From Lyophyllum atratum (lineage: Eukaryota; Basidiomycota; Agaricomycetes; Agaricales; Lyophyllaceae), in the NCBI GenBank assembly GCA_014905825.1, contig JACGCN010000050.1:124001-188000 (forward strand): a stretch of 64,000 nucleotides of DNA. Direction: 5' to 3'. Position numbers and translations under genes: made by a program. The stretch's first letter is position 1, and every line of letters begins with the position of its first letter. Below are positions 1 to 12,480 of this stretch, piece by piece. The notes under the pieces were generated by a model. That model had not been told where the DNA came from and ran no database searches. It saw only the letters and a list, made by a program, of their open reading frames with translations.

Positions 1-1749
1 GGGATCGTCCTACATTCAAACTCATGGTGTGTCCACTGTTCCTCTCACTACCCGCCGACGCTGATTTTTTTTTGGGCGGTGATAGATCGCGTTCCTCTGG
101 TGAGTTGACTTGATCAGCCATCACCCTCCTCCGGAAACATCAGGCTGATGAGGATGATTGGGATGAAGGGTGCTGGACACGTTCGATTCGGCGTTGAACG
201 GGCACATTCTTTACTTTTATCTTGTCACGAATTATCTCAACCCTGTTGCTATTGGGACACCCACCTGGTACGCGTTGGCTGATTCTTTCTCGTGTAATCA
301 CCACTCATCAACCTATAATATAGGAGCGTCATCGTGAGTCTTCAAACCAATCGCACCATGAAGTTTTTGTGAACATCGTTCTAAGATTCATGTCGCGATC
401 ACGGTTCGTCCTATTCTTATTCTGACTTGGGCGCGCATATACTGATAATGCTTGTCTTCTGATAGTCAATATCCGACTTCATCATCCGTAGCATGTTCGC
501 ACATCGCTTCTACCGATGTAAGTGGCATGTATCCTGCTCATGCCTGGTATCTAAGCCATCCTCGGGGTTATAGTGAGCAAGGGGAATTATATCGTGACTG
601 GATGGATCGTGAGTATATCATATACCTACACATTCTGGCGCGCGTGCTCAAGCTTATTTCCAGATGGCAGTATCAATGACGGATCTTGGTAGGTCCCATA
701 CCGTTGTCCCTTTGGCACCTCTAATCGTTCACATGATATCGCCCGCAGTCTGTGGAATTGGTACGTCCTACTTTCGCGTGGACATGCAAGTAAACTTATG
801 ATGCTCCATGGTAGTCATCACCGCCAAAGCGTTCGTCGCCCTAACAACCCCACGAGCACCGATCTAACCATCAACCAACAGTTTCGGCATCGTCTCCTAC
901 CTCGAGCTCGATAAACTCTCGGTGTGCCTTTTTCATTATCCCCCACGTTTCCAAGTAGCTAATTTCCTTTTAGAGCCTGTTGTACCTCAACTTCGCTGCC
1001 GGCACCACAAGCGATCTCAGTGTCGCCCTGGCTCTGTCTTGGTTGCTCATAAAATCAAGGACAGGGTTCCGGAGGTATGTGCGCTCCACTTCATGATCAA
1101 TTAGCACATACTCATAGAGGGCTGAAAGGACCGACACCCTCATCAATGTCCTGATGATGTACACCGTGAATACCGGGCTCATCGTCGGGTGAGTAGTGGC
1201 CGCGCTGTAAGACGGCGTATATGCTCCGGGATCTCATGATATTCGACATTTGTAGCATTGATGCGGCGCTTGGCATGATCACGTACATCGTTATGCCTAG
1301 TAACTTTGTCTTCCTCGGTATGCCCAGTCCACCCTTCATTCATTCAACTTTGCTCACGTCGAACCAGGATTCTACTTGCTCCTGAGTAAACGTAAGTCTT
1401 TTGCCTTCCATCGAGGGCGATATTCCGACCCTCACCTTCCCTTCAGTATACCTCAACTCGTACCTCGCGACGTGAGTCCCCCCCGAAAAGGTCACCGAGT
1501 TCGCGTAGCTAACGAACACCGTGTCACAGTCTGAACGCACGCGACGACCTGCGCGAGAGGGTCGACGACCCCGTCTCCATCCACCTCTCGCAGATCTCAG
1601 GAACACGCCGGTACGACACCAACACAGTCACAACACAGCCCAACATTGCCGAGAAGGTGCCCTTTCCTTCCATAATACCCGCACGTAGCACGCCCACTGA
1701 CGGTGCGACCAAAGGGAAGCCGGGCGGATACGATGGCGATATCGGTTAG
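1..1749 (+). CDS. DUF6534 family multi-pass membrane protein, 5' end outside window
   Basis: Spliced by eye, this gives the C-terminal two thirds of a DUF6534 protein, a large Agaricomycete family of seven-helix-like membrane proteins of unknown role. Base 1 already lies in coding sequence (DRPTFKLM), followed across an intron by IAFLWVLDTFDSALNGHILY and then FYLVTNYLNPVAIGTPTW. Later exons give SISDFIIRSMFAHRFYR, LSKGNYIVTGWI, FGIVSYLELDKLS, LLYLNFAAGTTSDLSVALAL, RTDTLINVLMMYTVNTGLI, MITYIVMPSNFVFLG and FYLLLSKLYLNSYLATLNAR. The RTDTLIN...NTGL and NS.LATLNAR blocks are the family's signature. A hydrophilic tail ends at the TAG at 1747-1749. About ten short introns are needed; the one near 740-890 is the least certain. 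The start codon is upstream of the window. The family call is firm; the biochemical role is unknown. Confidence 0.8.
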
Positions 1750-2436
1750 GACGCTCGTCGAGAAGACCGAAGACGACTATACGACATCGAGCCCGGCTAG
1801 AGCGTACTAATTCTCTGTAGATCTCATAGGCAGTCCGCAGGCAGGCTGCGGCTCCTTTCCGCTTCGCTGGGGTCCCGAGATCTGTTATATCTTTATTTTG
1901 TATTATTCCGGGAACCTAGGCTCTGCGAGTGGTTGGCTCGGGAAAAAGGTGCACTGCGCACCGTGCATACGTTAATGCCCCTCCGGGGTTTCGTGGGTGC
2001 AGAACCGCGAAACCATTGAGAGGCTATACCCTTGCGTCTTTGGGGTGGATTATAGGAATTAAGTACCTTTCTCGTGTGTGTGTTTGTATTCGTGTTATAA
2101 CATTGCTTTCGATGACTCCTAATGGCCGTGGCCAAAGCCGTCCCTCGCTGAATCGTGACCTCCACAGGATCCCCGAGGCTTAAGCTGTGGCTGACAGTTA
2201 CAAGGAATCAAGGAATCACTGGAGTGTATGTGGGGTATGGTGTGGTGCAATGGCTCATACCACCAGTTGAAGTCAAGCGTCTGCAGCACTGGAAAAACAC
2301 AATTCCCAAATCCCGACGTCATCGCCAAAAACGGCACCTCCACCAACCGCCCCATGTCGTGCCTGACTAACTCCTCCCTGTTTCCATGCTGCTTTATCCC
2401 ACCCAGCCTGTGATACCCACATAGCTCCCTTATACC
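1750..2436. other. intergenic, no gene seen
   Basis: This lies between the DUF6534 stop and the Atg27-like start. Short open frames occur on both strands, but none has matching splice signals or recognisable protein sequence. It probably holds the 3' UTR of the first gene and the promoter of the next. Confidence 0.5.
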
Positions 2437-3825
2437 ATGCTCGCCCATCACCCGCGACTCTGGACGCCTCTACTCCTCCTTTCCAAAGCAGTCGCTGATG
2501 CAACGACCCTCACACACGAATTCCCGGAGGACTCTGATTTACTCGATGGATGTCGCTTTAGCTTAGGGAGGCAGGTATACGATCTATGCCCTCTGATGCA
2601 TGAGAAGGAGACGAGGGAGGTGTATGGAATGGATGAGGGTACGGGCTCGAGCCGTCTCTACAGCTTCACTTTTGGAGGGGTGCGCCGTGATCGGGAGGTA
2701 CGGAGCTGAACTATCTCTGTCTGGATGTATCTGACTTTGGAGGAAGTGTCCTGAAGGAACTTGGCTATGCATGAGTGGTGCGTCGATACCCGCTGCTGGG
2801 AGCATCGAAATGAAATTTCTGACTGCCTAACCAGAAACACGAGGTTCCGACGATCCGGCTTCCGAAAGGGTCAGCTATACCCCGATCGCGGGCAGACTGC
2901 GGAACAACTCCCCCTTGGTCGACGAGGGCGTCAACGCCATAGCCTCGATCCTCGATGATACCCACCTTCGTAAGAAACCCTCGCCAACTCAAAACGCTGG
3001 CCATCGTCGTTAACCCCAGATCCAGCAACTCCAGCTCTAAACCTCTTTCTAATCGGAGGCGTCCATGATGATAAACGTCAATACGCCCGCATCGAATTCA
3101 TTTGCGATCCCCATTCTCAGGTGCGCAGCTTCCCAGCCGTATGCCAATGGTGTATATGTATACCAACACCCCGATCTATAAAGTCTACCGAACCCTCGTT
3201 TATCAGTGAAACACTCGGAGTGCACTCCTTCACCTGGACTTCAAAACACGGATGCCCAATCCCTGATCCTAACGTAACCCATACCCTCGACGAGGCCCCG
3301 GACGACCCGCCCCCGAATTCCGATTCCGACGATGAAGGCGAGCAAGACCTGCTCGACCCAAAGGTCCCGCGAAAGGTCCCCCGGCGGTGGGTCGCCTTCG
3401 TCCTCCTTTCTACGGGGTAAGCTCTCTTCCCCCCCTGCCCTACCCTCACTACACCAATCACCTTCCCTTCTAACCCCTCCATTTATGATTCCAGAACCCT
3501 CCTAATAACCATCACCCTCCTCCTCTTCTCCCCGCACACCCGCTCCGTCCTCTCCTCGCACCTCAAATCCGCCCTGTCCCGCATCCCCCGGCCTTCAATC
3601 CAGTTCCGTGCGGGTGAGAACAGACTTGTAAGGTGGGCGCAGGAGGATATGGCGCTGGGGGTGCTGGGTGGGGAGGAGGGGGAGGTGGATGTTATGGTTA
3701 ATGGGGGCGGTGGGGATGGGGAGTGGGATGGGGAGGGGGTGGATGAGTATATACCGCTGAAGAGTGGTTCGACGGGGGGTGGGAAGAGGGATTATGGGAG
3801 TGCGCGGGGTGCCTGGGTTCGGTAG
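2437..3825 (+). CDS. ATG27: Atg27-like type I membrane protein (MRH-type lumenal domain)
   Basis: Atg27 is a single-pass protein of the Golgi, endosome and autophagosome membranes involved in Atg9 vesicle traffic. The ATG at 2437 opens a hydrophobic leader (LWTPLLLLSKAVADA), then a lumenal domain with the family's conserved points: DGCRFSL, VYDLCPL, YSFTFGG, CPEGTWLCM, SYTPIAGRL, LFLIGGV, YARIEFICDPHSQ and FTWTSKHGCP. An acidic stretch (DSDDEGEQD) comes before a single membrane helix (WVAFVLLSTG + TLLITITLLLF). The cytosolic tail holds DEYIPLKSG and ends near RDYGSARGAWVR; a short tyrosine-containing tail is typical of Atg27. About five introns fit in phase, for example near 2700-2745, 2792-2842, 3120-3180 and 3419-3494. 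The stop is at 3823-3825. Another MRH-fold membrane protein is possible, but the spacing of CPEGTW, PIAG and HGCP favours Atg27. Confidence 0.75.
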
Positions 3826-4107
3826 GCGTTCATGGTTTTGACCCCTTTGTTTGGAGAAGGATCGTCGGGGTCGGTTGTATCTGATGCTGGGAATCGTGGA
3901 AGTGTGGAAGTGTGGACCTAAACCCTTTTCGTTCGTTGTATTTGTGATCGCTGTAGATATTACTGTGTACTGATTCTGTACTGTATTCGGCCGCCCTCGA
4001 GATAAATTCTGATTCGGCCTGTGAATTCGATCGGGGAAGGAGGGCGATATGAAGGATCCCTCATTGCACGAATACCGACCGCCCTCGCTTCTGGATCCAG
4101 CACACAT

Positions 4108-7100
4108 CTAAATGTCCCCGTTGACAAGATCCTTCAAGAGCGGGCGCCCTTTCAGCAGTCCACAGTCCACCACAGGGACCTTCACCTTCTTCCGCGGTGG
4201 TGTCGGCGCCCCGGCCTCTTCTCCACCCCGATATCCATTCATATCCTCCTCGGCAACTCGTTTACCAGACGGCGTAGTAGGAGGAGCGGCCAACGTCGAA
4301 TGAAGCAGATGGGCGTTAGGCGGCAACGGAAGGATCCATCCACGACTATCCATCAGATTGAAAAACTCTGAGAGCAGAGCGGCTCCCTGTAGCGTCTTCC
4401 TCGAACCAATGATAATCAACTTCGACCTCGCACGCGTAAACGACACATTCATCCTCCGCCAATCTTTGACCAAATCGCCAATCTGGATTTCAAAAAAACT
4501 CATGAGCTACAATCTCATGATAGGGAATGGGGAGAATACGAACGTTCCCTGAATCATTAGATCGCACCATGGAAATGATGATACAGTCCTTGTCCCTGCC
4601 CTGACTCCGATCCGCAGTAAGAATCTCGATCTCCTTGTGACGTTGCAACTGCTGCCCCAGCAGCTTGACCTGCTGCCTGTACAGGGTGATGATGCCGATT
4701 TGGTCCTCGCGTATCCCGCTTCGTAGCAGGACTTCAGATAGCTGACGCACGAGCTCCGCCTCGGTTTTGTTCTCCACGAGGTCGCCGACCCGCGAGTCGT
4801 TTGCGGGGAGATTATCGGTATCGACGAAGACGGCTTTGCAACTGGATATGACTATGTATTAGCATGCGGGCAATGAAGTTACTGCCCTGAAGCGCTCACC
4901 TCTCGGACATAAGGGCCTCTATCCAGCAGCCATCAGAATGGCAAGGGGGTGATCCCGCATGCAGGTCACTCAGGAATGCGCGACTCGGTAACACCAGACT
5001 TCGACGCGCGACTTCATCAGAACCGCATCGCAATCGGTCGCCGTAAATGAGCTTATTCGAAAGGACCATGATATCCTCGTTCATACGGTATTGATACGCA
5101 AGGTTGACCACAGCATGTGGATGTGCATCTGAAAGACGGCGGAAGAGCGAGATGTCCAGCCCGCCTTTGCGGGCAGCTGGGTTTCGGACCTGGAGGTATA
5201 ATCAGCGGAGGAACGAGGTGAGGTGCAAGACCGAGCGTACCAAGGGAGGTAGTTGGAAATGGTCTCCGACGAGGACAAAGGTATCGGCATAGCGGAGAGG
5301 GCCGAGACAGGTAGGCAGCGTGATCTGGGAGGCTTCGTCGACGATACAATAGTCGAATTTGCGGCGAGTAAAAAGCCCACTGTCGCTGACGTTAGCGATG
5401 GCAACACCAGGGTGGTCAACGTAAAGACTTACTGATCGACCGACAAACAGGTGGTGGCCACCACTGGTGGGGTCATCAGTTGGTGCTCCAGTTGCTCAAT
5501 CGTCGTCGGTACCCTCCGGTTGGCAAGTGTGAACTTGTGCACATCCGGATGAATCTGCGTTGCGAGGATGAGTGAACAAACAGTTATCGCCCCGAGAAGT
5601 CTTACAAACCTTATCAATATTGCCGAGCCTCAGGATACCAAACTCCTCGTCGAGTAATTTCGATAGAATAGTGTCGACCGCGGAATGCGTGTAAGACGTC
5701 AAGAGGACCGTCTTCCCCATCGCCACCAACGTCTTGATGATTGCGGCGATCACCGTTGTCTTCCCAGTACCAGGCATGCCAAGAATCAATGCATAGTCTT
5801 GCGCAGACAACACCTTTTTCACCGCATGTGCCTGATGGGCGTTCAGGTGCGCAGAATACGATAGCAGGGATGGTTTGAGCTGAGGTGGCTCTTCGTCGAA
5901 AACGGGTGGTTTCAGATCGACGACCGTCTCGAGCCGGCGGGTGTCGCCATCTGCATAGAACAGCTGAGCAAGGTTGTCTCGAATTCGACCCATGCCACCG
6001 AACAGTTCGTCTTTGTCAATGCGAAAAATGACCGGGGAGCCAAGAGGTAATGTTTTTGATAAGCGGCTGGCGATGTTCTCCACTTGGATTTCGTGATCGA
6101 CTCCGAGGACGACCTCCGTCGGCGTAAGTTCAGTGATAAACCCTCTAGCAAGAGCGAGCAGTCCGGGTTCGACGGACACCGTTACCGCATCGCCCGAGTT
6201 GATGTGGCCGTTCAACAGCGATGCGGTCTCGCCTTCGACGCTCCTCCGAATGAACCGATACGAGAAGCTGTGAATTTTGCTTCCAGCTGCAGCAGAGCGC
6301 GTCGGCGTAGATGGAGGGCGAAATGTTTGGTCAAGGACCATAGAACTGAAACAGCGTCCCTTGGCTTCGCGCTCGGCTGCACCCATGGTCCAGAGCTCCT
6401 TTTTGAACCGCACGAGGTCTTGCTCCTCGAGTGAAATTAGAGCCTCCCATGTCTTGAAGAATAAGGCTCGAGAGGGCGAGAGATGAGAGGTCTTGAGTTC
6501 GTAGATGTCTGCGATCGGAGAGGAGGTGTCTTTAACGTTTTCTACAGCCTACATGAATATTAGAGTAGATCGTTAGGTATAGGATGGAGTGCGTTACCTT
6601 TCGGTAGAGCATACAGGTGTCCAGCGCATAGCATCGCTTGCATACCCGCCCGTCGTCAATAGTGGGAGGTAGAAATGGCTCCGGCTCCGGCACCTCCCCT
6701 ACCACCCCTTCCACAGTTTTGCCGTTTCGCCGCATCATATAGCCTGCCATCTCATTCCTGGCAACCATGAGACCTCGGATTTCGTTGCGGCCCGCTGGCA
6801 CTCTCACGACTTCTTCGCTCTGCGTGTAGTACAAAAGACCCGCCGGGACCTCGACGCCATAACGCTCCGCCGCAAGGATCGTGTACAGCATTGTCTGTGC
6901 CCGATGTTCCATGCCTGCGACAGCGCGACCTGTCTTGATTTCCAGTGGTTTGGGTCCCGCCGAGAGGACAGGTTGGGAGAAGGGTGGGTTGGGATCGGAG
7001 ATAACAGCATGGACCGTCGCATCCAGCTTGCCCTTGATGCCGTAGGTAGGCGACCATATGTCTTCTTCGATATCGAGTAGCTCTGAAATCGCGAGCAGGG

Positions 7101-8241
7101 ATTCACCTTGGTCGTGTGTTGCACGCGTGTTGGAAAGGATAGCGGTAGGCTGAGCGTACGTGAGTCAGAATCGAACTAGGGTGGTCTTGATTCACTTACT
7201 TTGGGCATATCAGAAATATATCGTTCTGAAAAAGCGGAAAGTCCCTTCGCTCTCATGGTGACCTCGCGTTTCGCTTGCTCGATCGTCATGTCGATTTTGA
7301 TGAGCTCGTTGAGACCTCTGAGAACGACCTCCTCGATTTTGCGGTCTATCCAACCAGTTTCCCAGCAGCCTTCGCTGAGACATGACTGCATGACCTCATG
7401 CAGCATACTTCCCCAGACAAGAGCGGGACTGATATCGCTGCTAGAACGGACAAGATTGGAGAGCAAAGGTTTCCGTCGGCACTGAGGAGCATTCGAAAGG
7501 GCGGTCGCGGTGAGGAGAAGATCCGGGTGGTGTATCAGGAGGTTCGACTTTGAGGTTATGGTGATAGACCAAGTCATGGATGACGTGGAGGGGGTAGCCA
7601 AGGTGAAGGTCCCTAGAACGTTGATGATGTCGCCGACACGGATATCTGCACCTGCCCAGTCATCACGTAGGATTACTGTACGGCGCTCTTCGCCAGGATC
7701 AAGCTTAACAACTAGATTCTGTTTACACTGATATTAAGTCAAGTCGAAAAGGACCATGACGAATGATGTACCTTCTGAAAATGTTCACTATAGTCGGACT
7801 GAGTGACTGATTCGACGATACATCTCGTACATGTCTCGGGAATATATGGTGTAGTTTGAGGGACGTTGGATTTTGTCTAAAATTCTTTTAGTAGATTTCG
7901 TTGCGTCGTGAGCAAATACTCACCTTGCTCTTACGAGGCGACTTCTTTGGCGTGATGATATCTGAGTTCATGTCGTCCCAGTCCCAATTTTCTGCACCCT
8001 CCAACAGCGCAGCCATATCAACTACCCCTGCGGAGAAAACCTTCGAAGGTGAAGGGGCTGGAGGTTTCCCCGCAGAATTTCGCGCGTCACGTCGCCTGGG
8101 GGTAAAAACCTGGATAGGTGCTGATTTCTTTGGGGAAGAATCTGGCGTAGGCACCGCATTCCAGAACGAGTCATCCAGATCCACTAGAAGATCAGCCATG
8201 AATGCTGCCTCAGCGTCTGCAGAGTGAGTTGCAGGTGGCAT
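4108..8241 (-). CDS. DNA2: DNA replication ATP-dependent helicase/nuclease Dna2
   Basis: Dna2 trims long Okazaki flaps and resects DNA ends in the nucleus (and often in mitochondria). The protein, about 1,200 residues from roughly eight spliced exons, starts at ATG 8241 ([12 protein letters not shown]). A basic, Ser/Pro-rich N-terminus comes first. The RecB-type nuclease domain has GIKGKLDAT and PLEIKTG with its catalytic Asp, Glu and Lys, then the iron-sulfur cysteines in [16 protein letters not shown]. The superfamily-1 helicase follows: Walker [14 protein letters not shown], motif Ia TSYTHSAVD, motif II in the [14 protein letters not shown] stretch near 5330, QLPPLV, motif [26 protein letters not shown] and motif [19 protein letters not shown] polar tail ends at 4108. 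Nothing suggests damage. Its 3' end faces the 3' end of the Atg27-like gene across 282 bp. Confidence 0.93.
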
Positions 8242-8986
8242 CGCGTCTCCTCAGCTGAGCAAAGCAAATTTAGGAGGATTTTTTTGGCGAAACGAGCGGA
8301 ACATACGTTTTTCTTCCGTATCCACGACTTGTTCACCGCGCTATGAAGTCCTGATGCCAGAAATGGGCTCTAGTGGTGGTGGTTCGTGTAAACACGGTCG
8401 TGGCATGCTCACCCGTTTGATTCACGCGCAAACACCACGTGCGACGCGACTGATCCAGTGACTATCGCGTGACTACGACGCGACTTTTGCCTTCAAGACC
8501 CCCACTAGGCCACTACCGAAATCAACCCTTCGCTCAAGTGCTACATCCCCGTATTTTGAGCTGATATCCGATGCCGCGTTTTAGGCGTTAATCAGGCAAG
8601 CGAGGAAAAATTTACGCTATACACTAGCCTAGTACTTACGCAGCCGACAGACTGCCAGGATTGCACATGGTCCAGCGCTCAGCGCTGTTTCCTCAGTATT
8701 GAACAGCCCTTGATTAACCTGCAAGGTAATTGCTTGAACAGGCGAGATCACTACTCTTCGACCGAGCTGTATCGTCACGCGTCAAAAGCGGCCTAAAAGT
8801 ACAGTTTATTCCTTTTCAATCTATTGGCGTAAGGTCGGTGGTCGTGTATCATTATGTTACATCGTTATCATCATCATCGAGTAGCAGAATTGTCGGTAAT
8901 CAGTTGTAAAAGTTCGGCAGATGTGGAGGGAGCCTGCGGTGGTGAAAGACATAGAATGATAATGGACAGGAAGTGCTGATCGACCG
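8242..8986. other. Dna2 upstream region and 3' flank of next gene
   Basis: No coding sequence is seen on either strand. The part just upstream of the Dna2 ATG has a run of T and several ACGCG/CGCG words (near 8400-8480) that resemble the ACGCGT box of fungal DNA-replication promoters. That link is only suggestive. Confidence 0.35.
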
Positions 8987-10617
8987 TCATGGCTGCTCTA
9001 AGACTAGCTTGACGCGCAAAAGCTCGAATAACAAAGCGGAAAAACTAGCGACGATGTATGCTTCTCGTTCCTCAGACGACTCGGCGTCAATCTGGTGCGC
9101 AAACGCTTGTTGGTATGCATCAACGAGTTCCTGGTCCGAAGCTCCCGGTGACAAACTGACAGCATTAGTTGGTAGATGTCCAGGAGCTTCGGTGGGTGGG
9201 TGCTCACTTTATTGCAGGAACCGTACAGTACAGAATGCGGGACAATATTCGGTACTGGTCTCCATGAGGGACACTTGCGAGTGTCGAAATCAAGACATCC
9301 CAGAACTCGCCACCACGCGCTAGAAAGACGAAGATTCGCGAAAATGCCCATACACGAACACTGCTGATTAGATGCTCCAAGTCATTTCTAGCACAAGATC
9401 GGGATACATTAGGGGTTAATGGACAAGACAGCAGGGGTCAAACTAACCTGGAAAATTCGACAAGATCGAAGCACACACTGCATAGGTCGTTCATAGAGGG
9501 GTTTCGTTGCTTCAAGATCTCGTCAATTCTGAATGTCCTTGATCGAAGCCTCTCCTCCAAATATGGAAGCTCTCCAAATCGCAAAACACCCAAGACTTTC
9601 CACAACGTTTGACGTTCCTCAGGTGGGCACTCCCTCAGCGAATCGAGGTAATCGGAGTCCTGGCCAAATTTGAATATTCGGAGGAGGTGGTCCGCCAGCA
9701 AGCTTTTCTTGGCGCACATAGCAAGCAAGAAGGAGTCAACAGCGACTCTGTGGGACTTCTTCGGGGAGAAGGACAGGCGGAAAATAAAGAAGGCTAAAGG
9801 TATCGACGATGCAAATTTTTTGGCCTCTCGTTCCGCGGGCACATGGGACGCAATTTCCTGATGACTACCGTAAATAGCGATTCAGAGACGGCGCGACCAT
9901 GAATGGAAGCGGGGACTCAAGTACTCACGTCCGCGTATCAAAATCCAAGACCTGGAAAAGGAATGCCTGTAGATCCTCGTAGTCAAAGTCGTTGTTGAGA
10001 CCTTTCATCAACTGATGCGTTTCCCTAATGTTGATCTGAATCATCAATAATTCCAAGGCTTCCTTACGAACAGCGGCGGGGTATACACCAGGTCTGAAGT
10101 ACAGCTCAAAGGGTGCATCGGCGACAAAATTTCCATTCACACACCTCGTAAATTCTAGGAGCTCGCTATACATCTCGCCACCATCGTCTTCCGTCTCATC
10201 AAGGTGCCGCCCATGGGGAAAGATGTTTCGATATAGAGACATTCGACGCCGAATAAGCATATTGTCAATCCCCAACACAGCAATACTGCCTAACGCCTTG
10301 ATGGCTCTTCCGGTGATCACACCAGGCCCGGGAACAGTACTTCCAGAGCTTTCTGTGACCAGGGACCCGTCCGCGTCTGTTAGGAGGGAGTCCGAGTCTG
10401 TAGACGACGGAGGCGCCTTTATCAAAGATTTGTGAGACTGCGACGAAATACGGCGACTCCAACGCCTAGTAGTATCGGGGTCTGTCATATTGTTATCTGG
10501 CGCCCATGGAGGTGACTCATCCGTCGGAAAGGCAGCCTTGGGTAGACCTGTGAGATCTTGGGATGTGCTACTCCTGCGCGAGGACTTCCCGGACAGGCGG
10601 CGAAGATTAAGGATCAT
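8987..10617 (-). CDS. hypothetical protein, helical, not recognised
   Basis: Splicing gives a protein of roughly 480-500 residues with no domain I can name. The ATG at 10617 starts a basic Ser-rich N-terminus (MILNLRRLSGKSSRRSS) with many Ser/Thr-Asp stretches. From about residue 95 the protein becomes compact and helical: TGRAIKALGSIAVLGIDNML, RRRMSLYRNIFPHGRHLDE, YFRPGVYPAAVRKEALELLM and EDLQAFLFQVLDFDTR. A second exon reads EIASHVPAEREAKKFASSIP through DLVEFS, a third contains RIFVFLARGGEFWDVLISTL and PHGDQYRILSRILYCTVPAIK, and the last ends EAYIVASFSALLFELLRVKL before the TGA at 8987. Three introns join these in phase. The steady reading frame and clean splice sites argue that it is real. 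It may be an armadillo- or HEAT-like scaffold, but that is a guess from helicity. Confidence 0.7.
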
Positions 10618-11533
10618 AAGCAGCGCAACAGGGATGGCTCTGCCCCTGACACCGTTCTGTTATAAGGATATGAGGCTATGAGGAGGCTGTGGTGACAGTC
10701 ATCCGAGACGATTCTGATAGAAGACACAAAGAAGACATGAGTATCCCAGGAAAGAAGCTCGAATCCACCATCATCTGTGAACCAAGCCGCATCACGGCGA
10801 AGAATCATAGGACTGCGGCGGACGGGCTAATATGTTCCTGAAGCCGTCAGATTATGTGAAGCCAGCTTGATGATGAGTGGAGTGGCTAGGCGGTGCATTG
10901 ACAGATACAAACCAAAAGGCTGTGTTTATTGTTGCTTGTCAGTTGACTAGGTAAATGAAAACAGATCAACGAAGACATAGAATCGACGATATGACCTGAA
11001 AAGGTTCTTGTGGAAGCTGTGGGATCTCCGAAGGGTGCGAGGACGAGGAACAAAGAACTCGGACCGCACAGTCGATGTCGCTTGAACGGCGAGACGAGAG
11101 AACGAGAGCGCAAACGTATAGAGAAGCAAAACAGGATATATTCGCATGTGTGACGTAGTGCACGTAGACACGAATGCGAATGGAACGTAGTGATGTGAAA
11201 CAGAAAACAAGAGCCGAAAATATGAGGAAGGAAACATGAGGCAGATGGGATATCTAATCTAATCTACGCATCGTGATGTCATGACCGTGAAGGTCTCTGT
11301 CGCGCCGTCGTCAATCTGCCTTCTGCTCGGTCAGCCCTGCTGGCCACCCCACAAAGCCCAGGGCAAATGTGGATATCAATCCCTCAAGTAATGCATACGT
11401 TTCCGATCTCGTTTCCGAGTGACGAATTTCGACTTCTGCTTCACGGACCAGACAAAGTAGGAGAGTGGGGATGAATATTGCTACAACTTAATTCTATAGA
11501 TACAATATCGGAGTCGATGAGCTCACGATGGTG
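10618..11533. other. intergenic, no convincing gene
   Basis: This separates two - strand genes. A - strand open frame at 10947-11145 begins with a signal-peptide-like stretch (MRIYPVLLLYTFALSFSRLA), but its downstream part is not protein-like and no splice partner is visible. It is most likely the promoter of the gene at 8987 plus the 3' UTR of the stomatin-like gene. Confidence 0.4.
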
Positions 11534-12480
11534 TTATAACAAACCCTCTATGCGGCTGGGCAGTCTCTTGCCTCCCATTTCGCCCTTGACATGCTCAGCA
11601 TAATCAATGTTATACGCATCACTTGCCCGACCCAACGCAGATTGATCCCCGAAGAAGTATGTGGAATTACTCTTGCTCTGAGCGATCGCCTTGAGCTGCT
11701 CAAGTCGCCTGAGTTCAACTAGGGTGCTCAGGGCGCGCTGTCGCTCTTCTGGTTGGATATTCTCCTTGTCCATTGCGATCGACCGCGCGAGCTCTTCCAC
11801 CTGATTGGCAAGAGCCGAAGCCTCCATGATCGCTTGCTTTTGTCTGCCAGGCCATCCTTTAGCTTCAAGAAAATAGTAATATGGCGGTAATATCCACTGA
11901 CCTGGCCTCAGCCTCCCGAACGACAGTCTTGTAGTACGCGTCAGCTTCGTTCGACTTCGCCTCGAGCTGAGAATAGATAAATTCCACATGGGTTGCATCA
12001 ATTGCGTGGCAAGAGGACTCACGAGGCCTTCACTCTCCAAAATCACCCGCTGCTTCTGACCTTCAGCTACATTGATTTGGGCTTGTGTGTCTAGAAGCTG
12101 CTTGCGTCGATTTCTCTCAGCCTCCATCTGAAGTTCCAGTTGGCGCTAAAGTTTGAGCAATCAGTCTGTGGAGAAAAAAAGAAAAAACGACGTAAAGCCT
12201 ACCTCGACTTCTCGGTTGGCGGGCTGGAATGTCTGGATTTCAAAGCGAGAGCATTCCACTCCCCAATTCTTGATAGAAATTTCAGGAATGCGAGAATGGC
12301 AAGATGGAGAGACACACACTGCGATTGAGCTCCCGATGACCGTGTTCATACGCTTGTTCAACTCATTCCGGTCACCAATGACCTGGTCAGAGAGTTTCAG
12401 AATTCGAATCTGGAATTGAAAACCCTATGACATACCTGATCGTACGAGAAGCTACCCAGAACAGATCGAACGGCCGACAT
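11534..12480 (-). CDS. stomatin-like (SPFH/band 7) protein, 5'-truncated
   Basis: The encoded part matches the second half of a stomatin-like protein 2 / band-7 protein, a scaffold of mitochondrial or plasma-membrane microdomains. The readable exons give MSAVRSVLGSFSYDQVIGDR, NELNKRMNTVIGSSIA, NWGVECSRFEIQTFQPANRE, QLELQMEAERNRRKQLLDTQ, INVAEGQKQRVILESEG, LEAKSNEADAYYKTVVREAE, then KQAIMEASALANQVEELARS and a C-terminal STLVELRRLEQLKAIAQSKS...STYFFGD block seen in basidiomycete members. Frame and splice signals stay good to the stop at 11534. The membrane-anchoring N-terminus and first half of the SPFH domain (about 120-150 residues in the family) are absent. Sequence upstream of 12480 does not resemble them, and the next gene begins at 12963 on the other strand. 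This is probably a rearranged or duplicated fragment. Confidence 0.7.

Noticed and set aside
10947..11145. Short - strand frame beginning with a signal-peptide-like hydrophobic stretch
   Set aside because: The rest of the frame is basic and not protein-like, and no exon partner is visible; a chance hydrophobic run is more likely.
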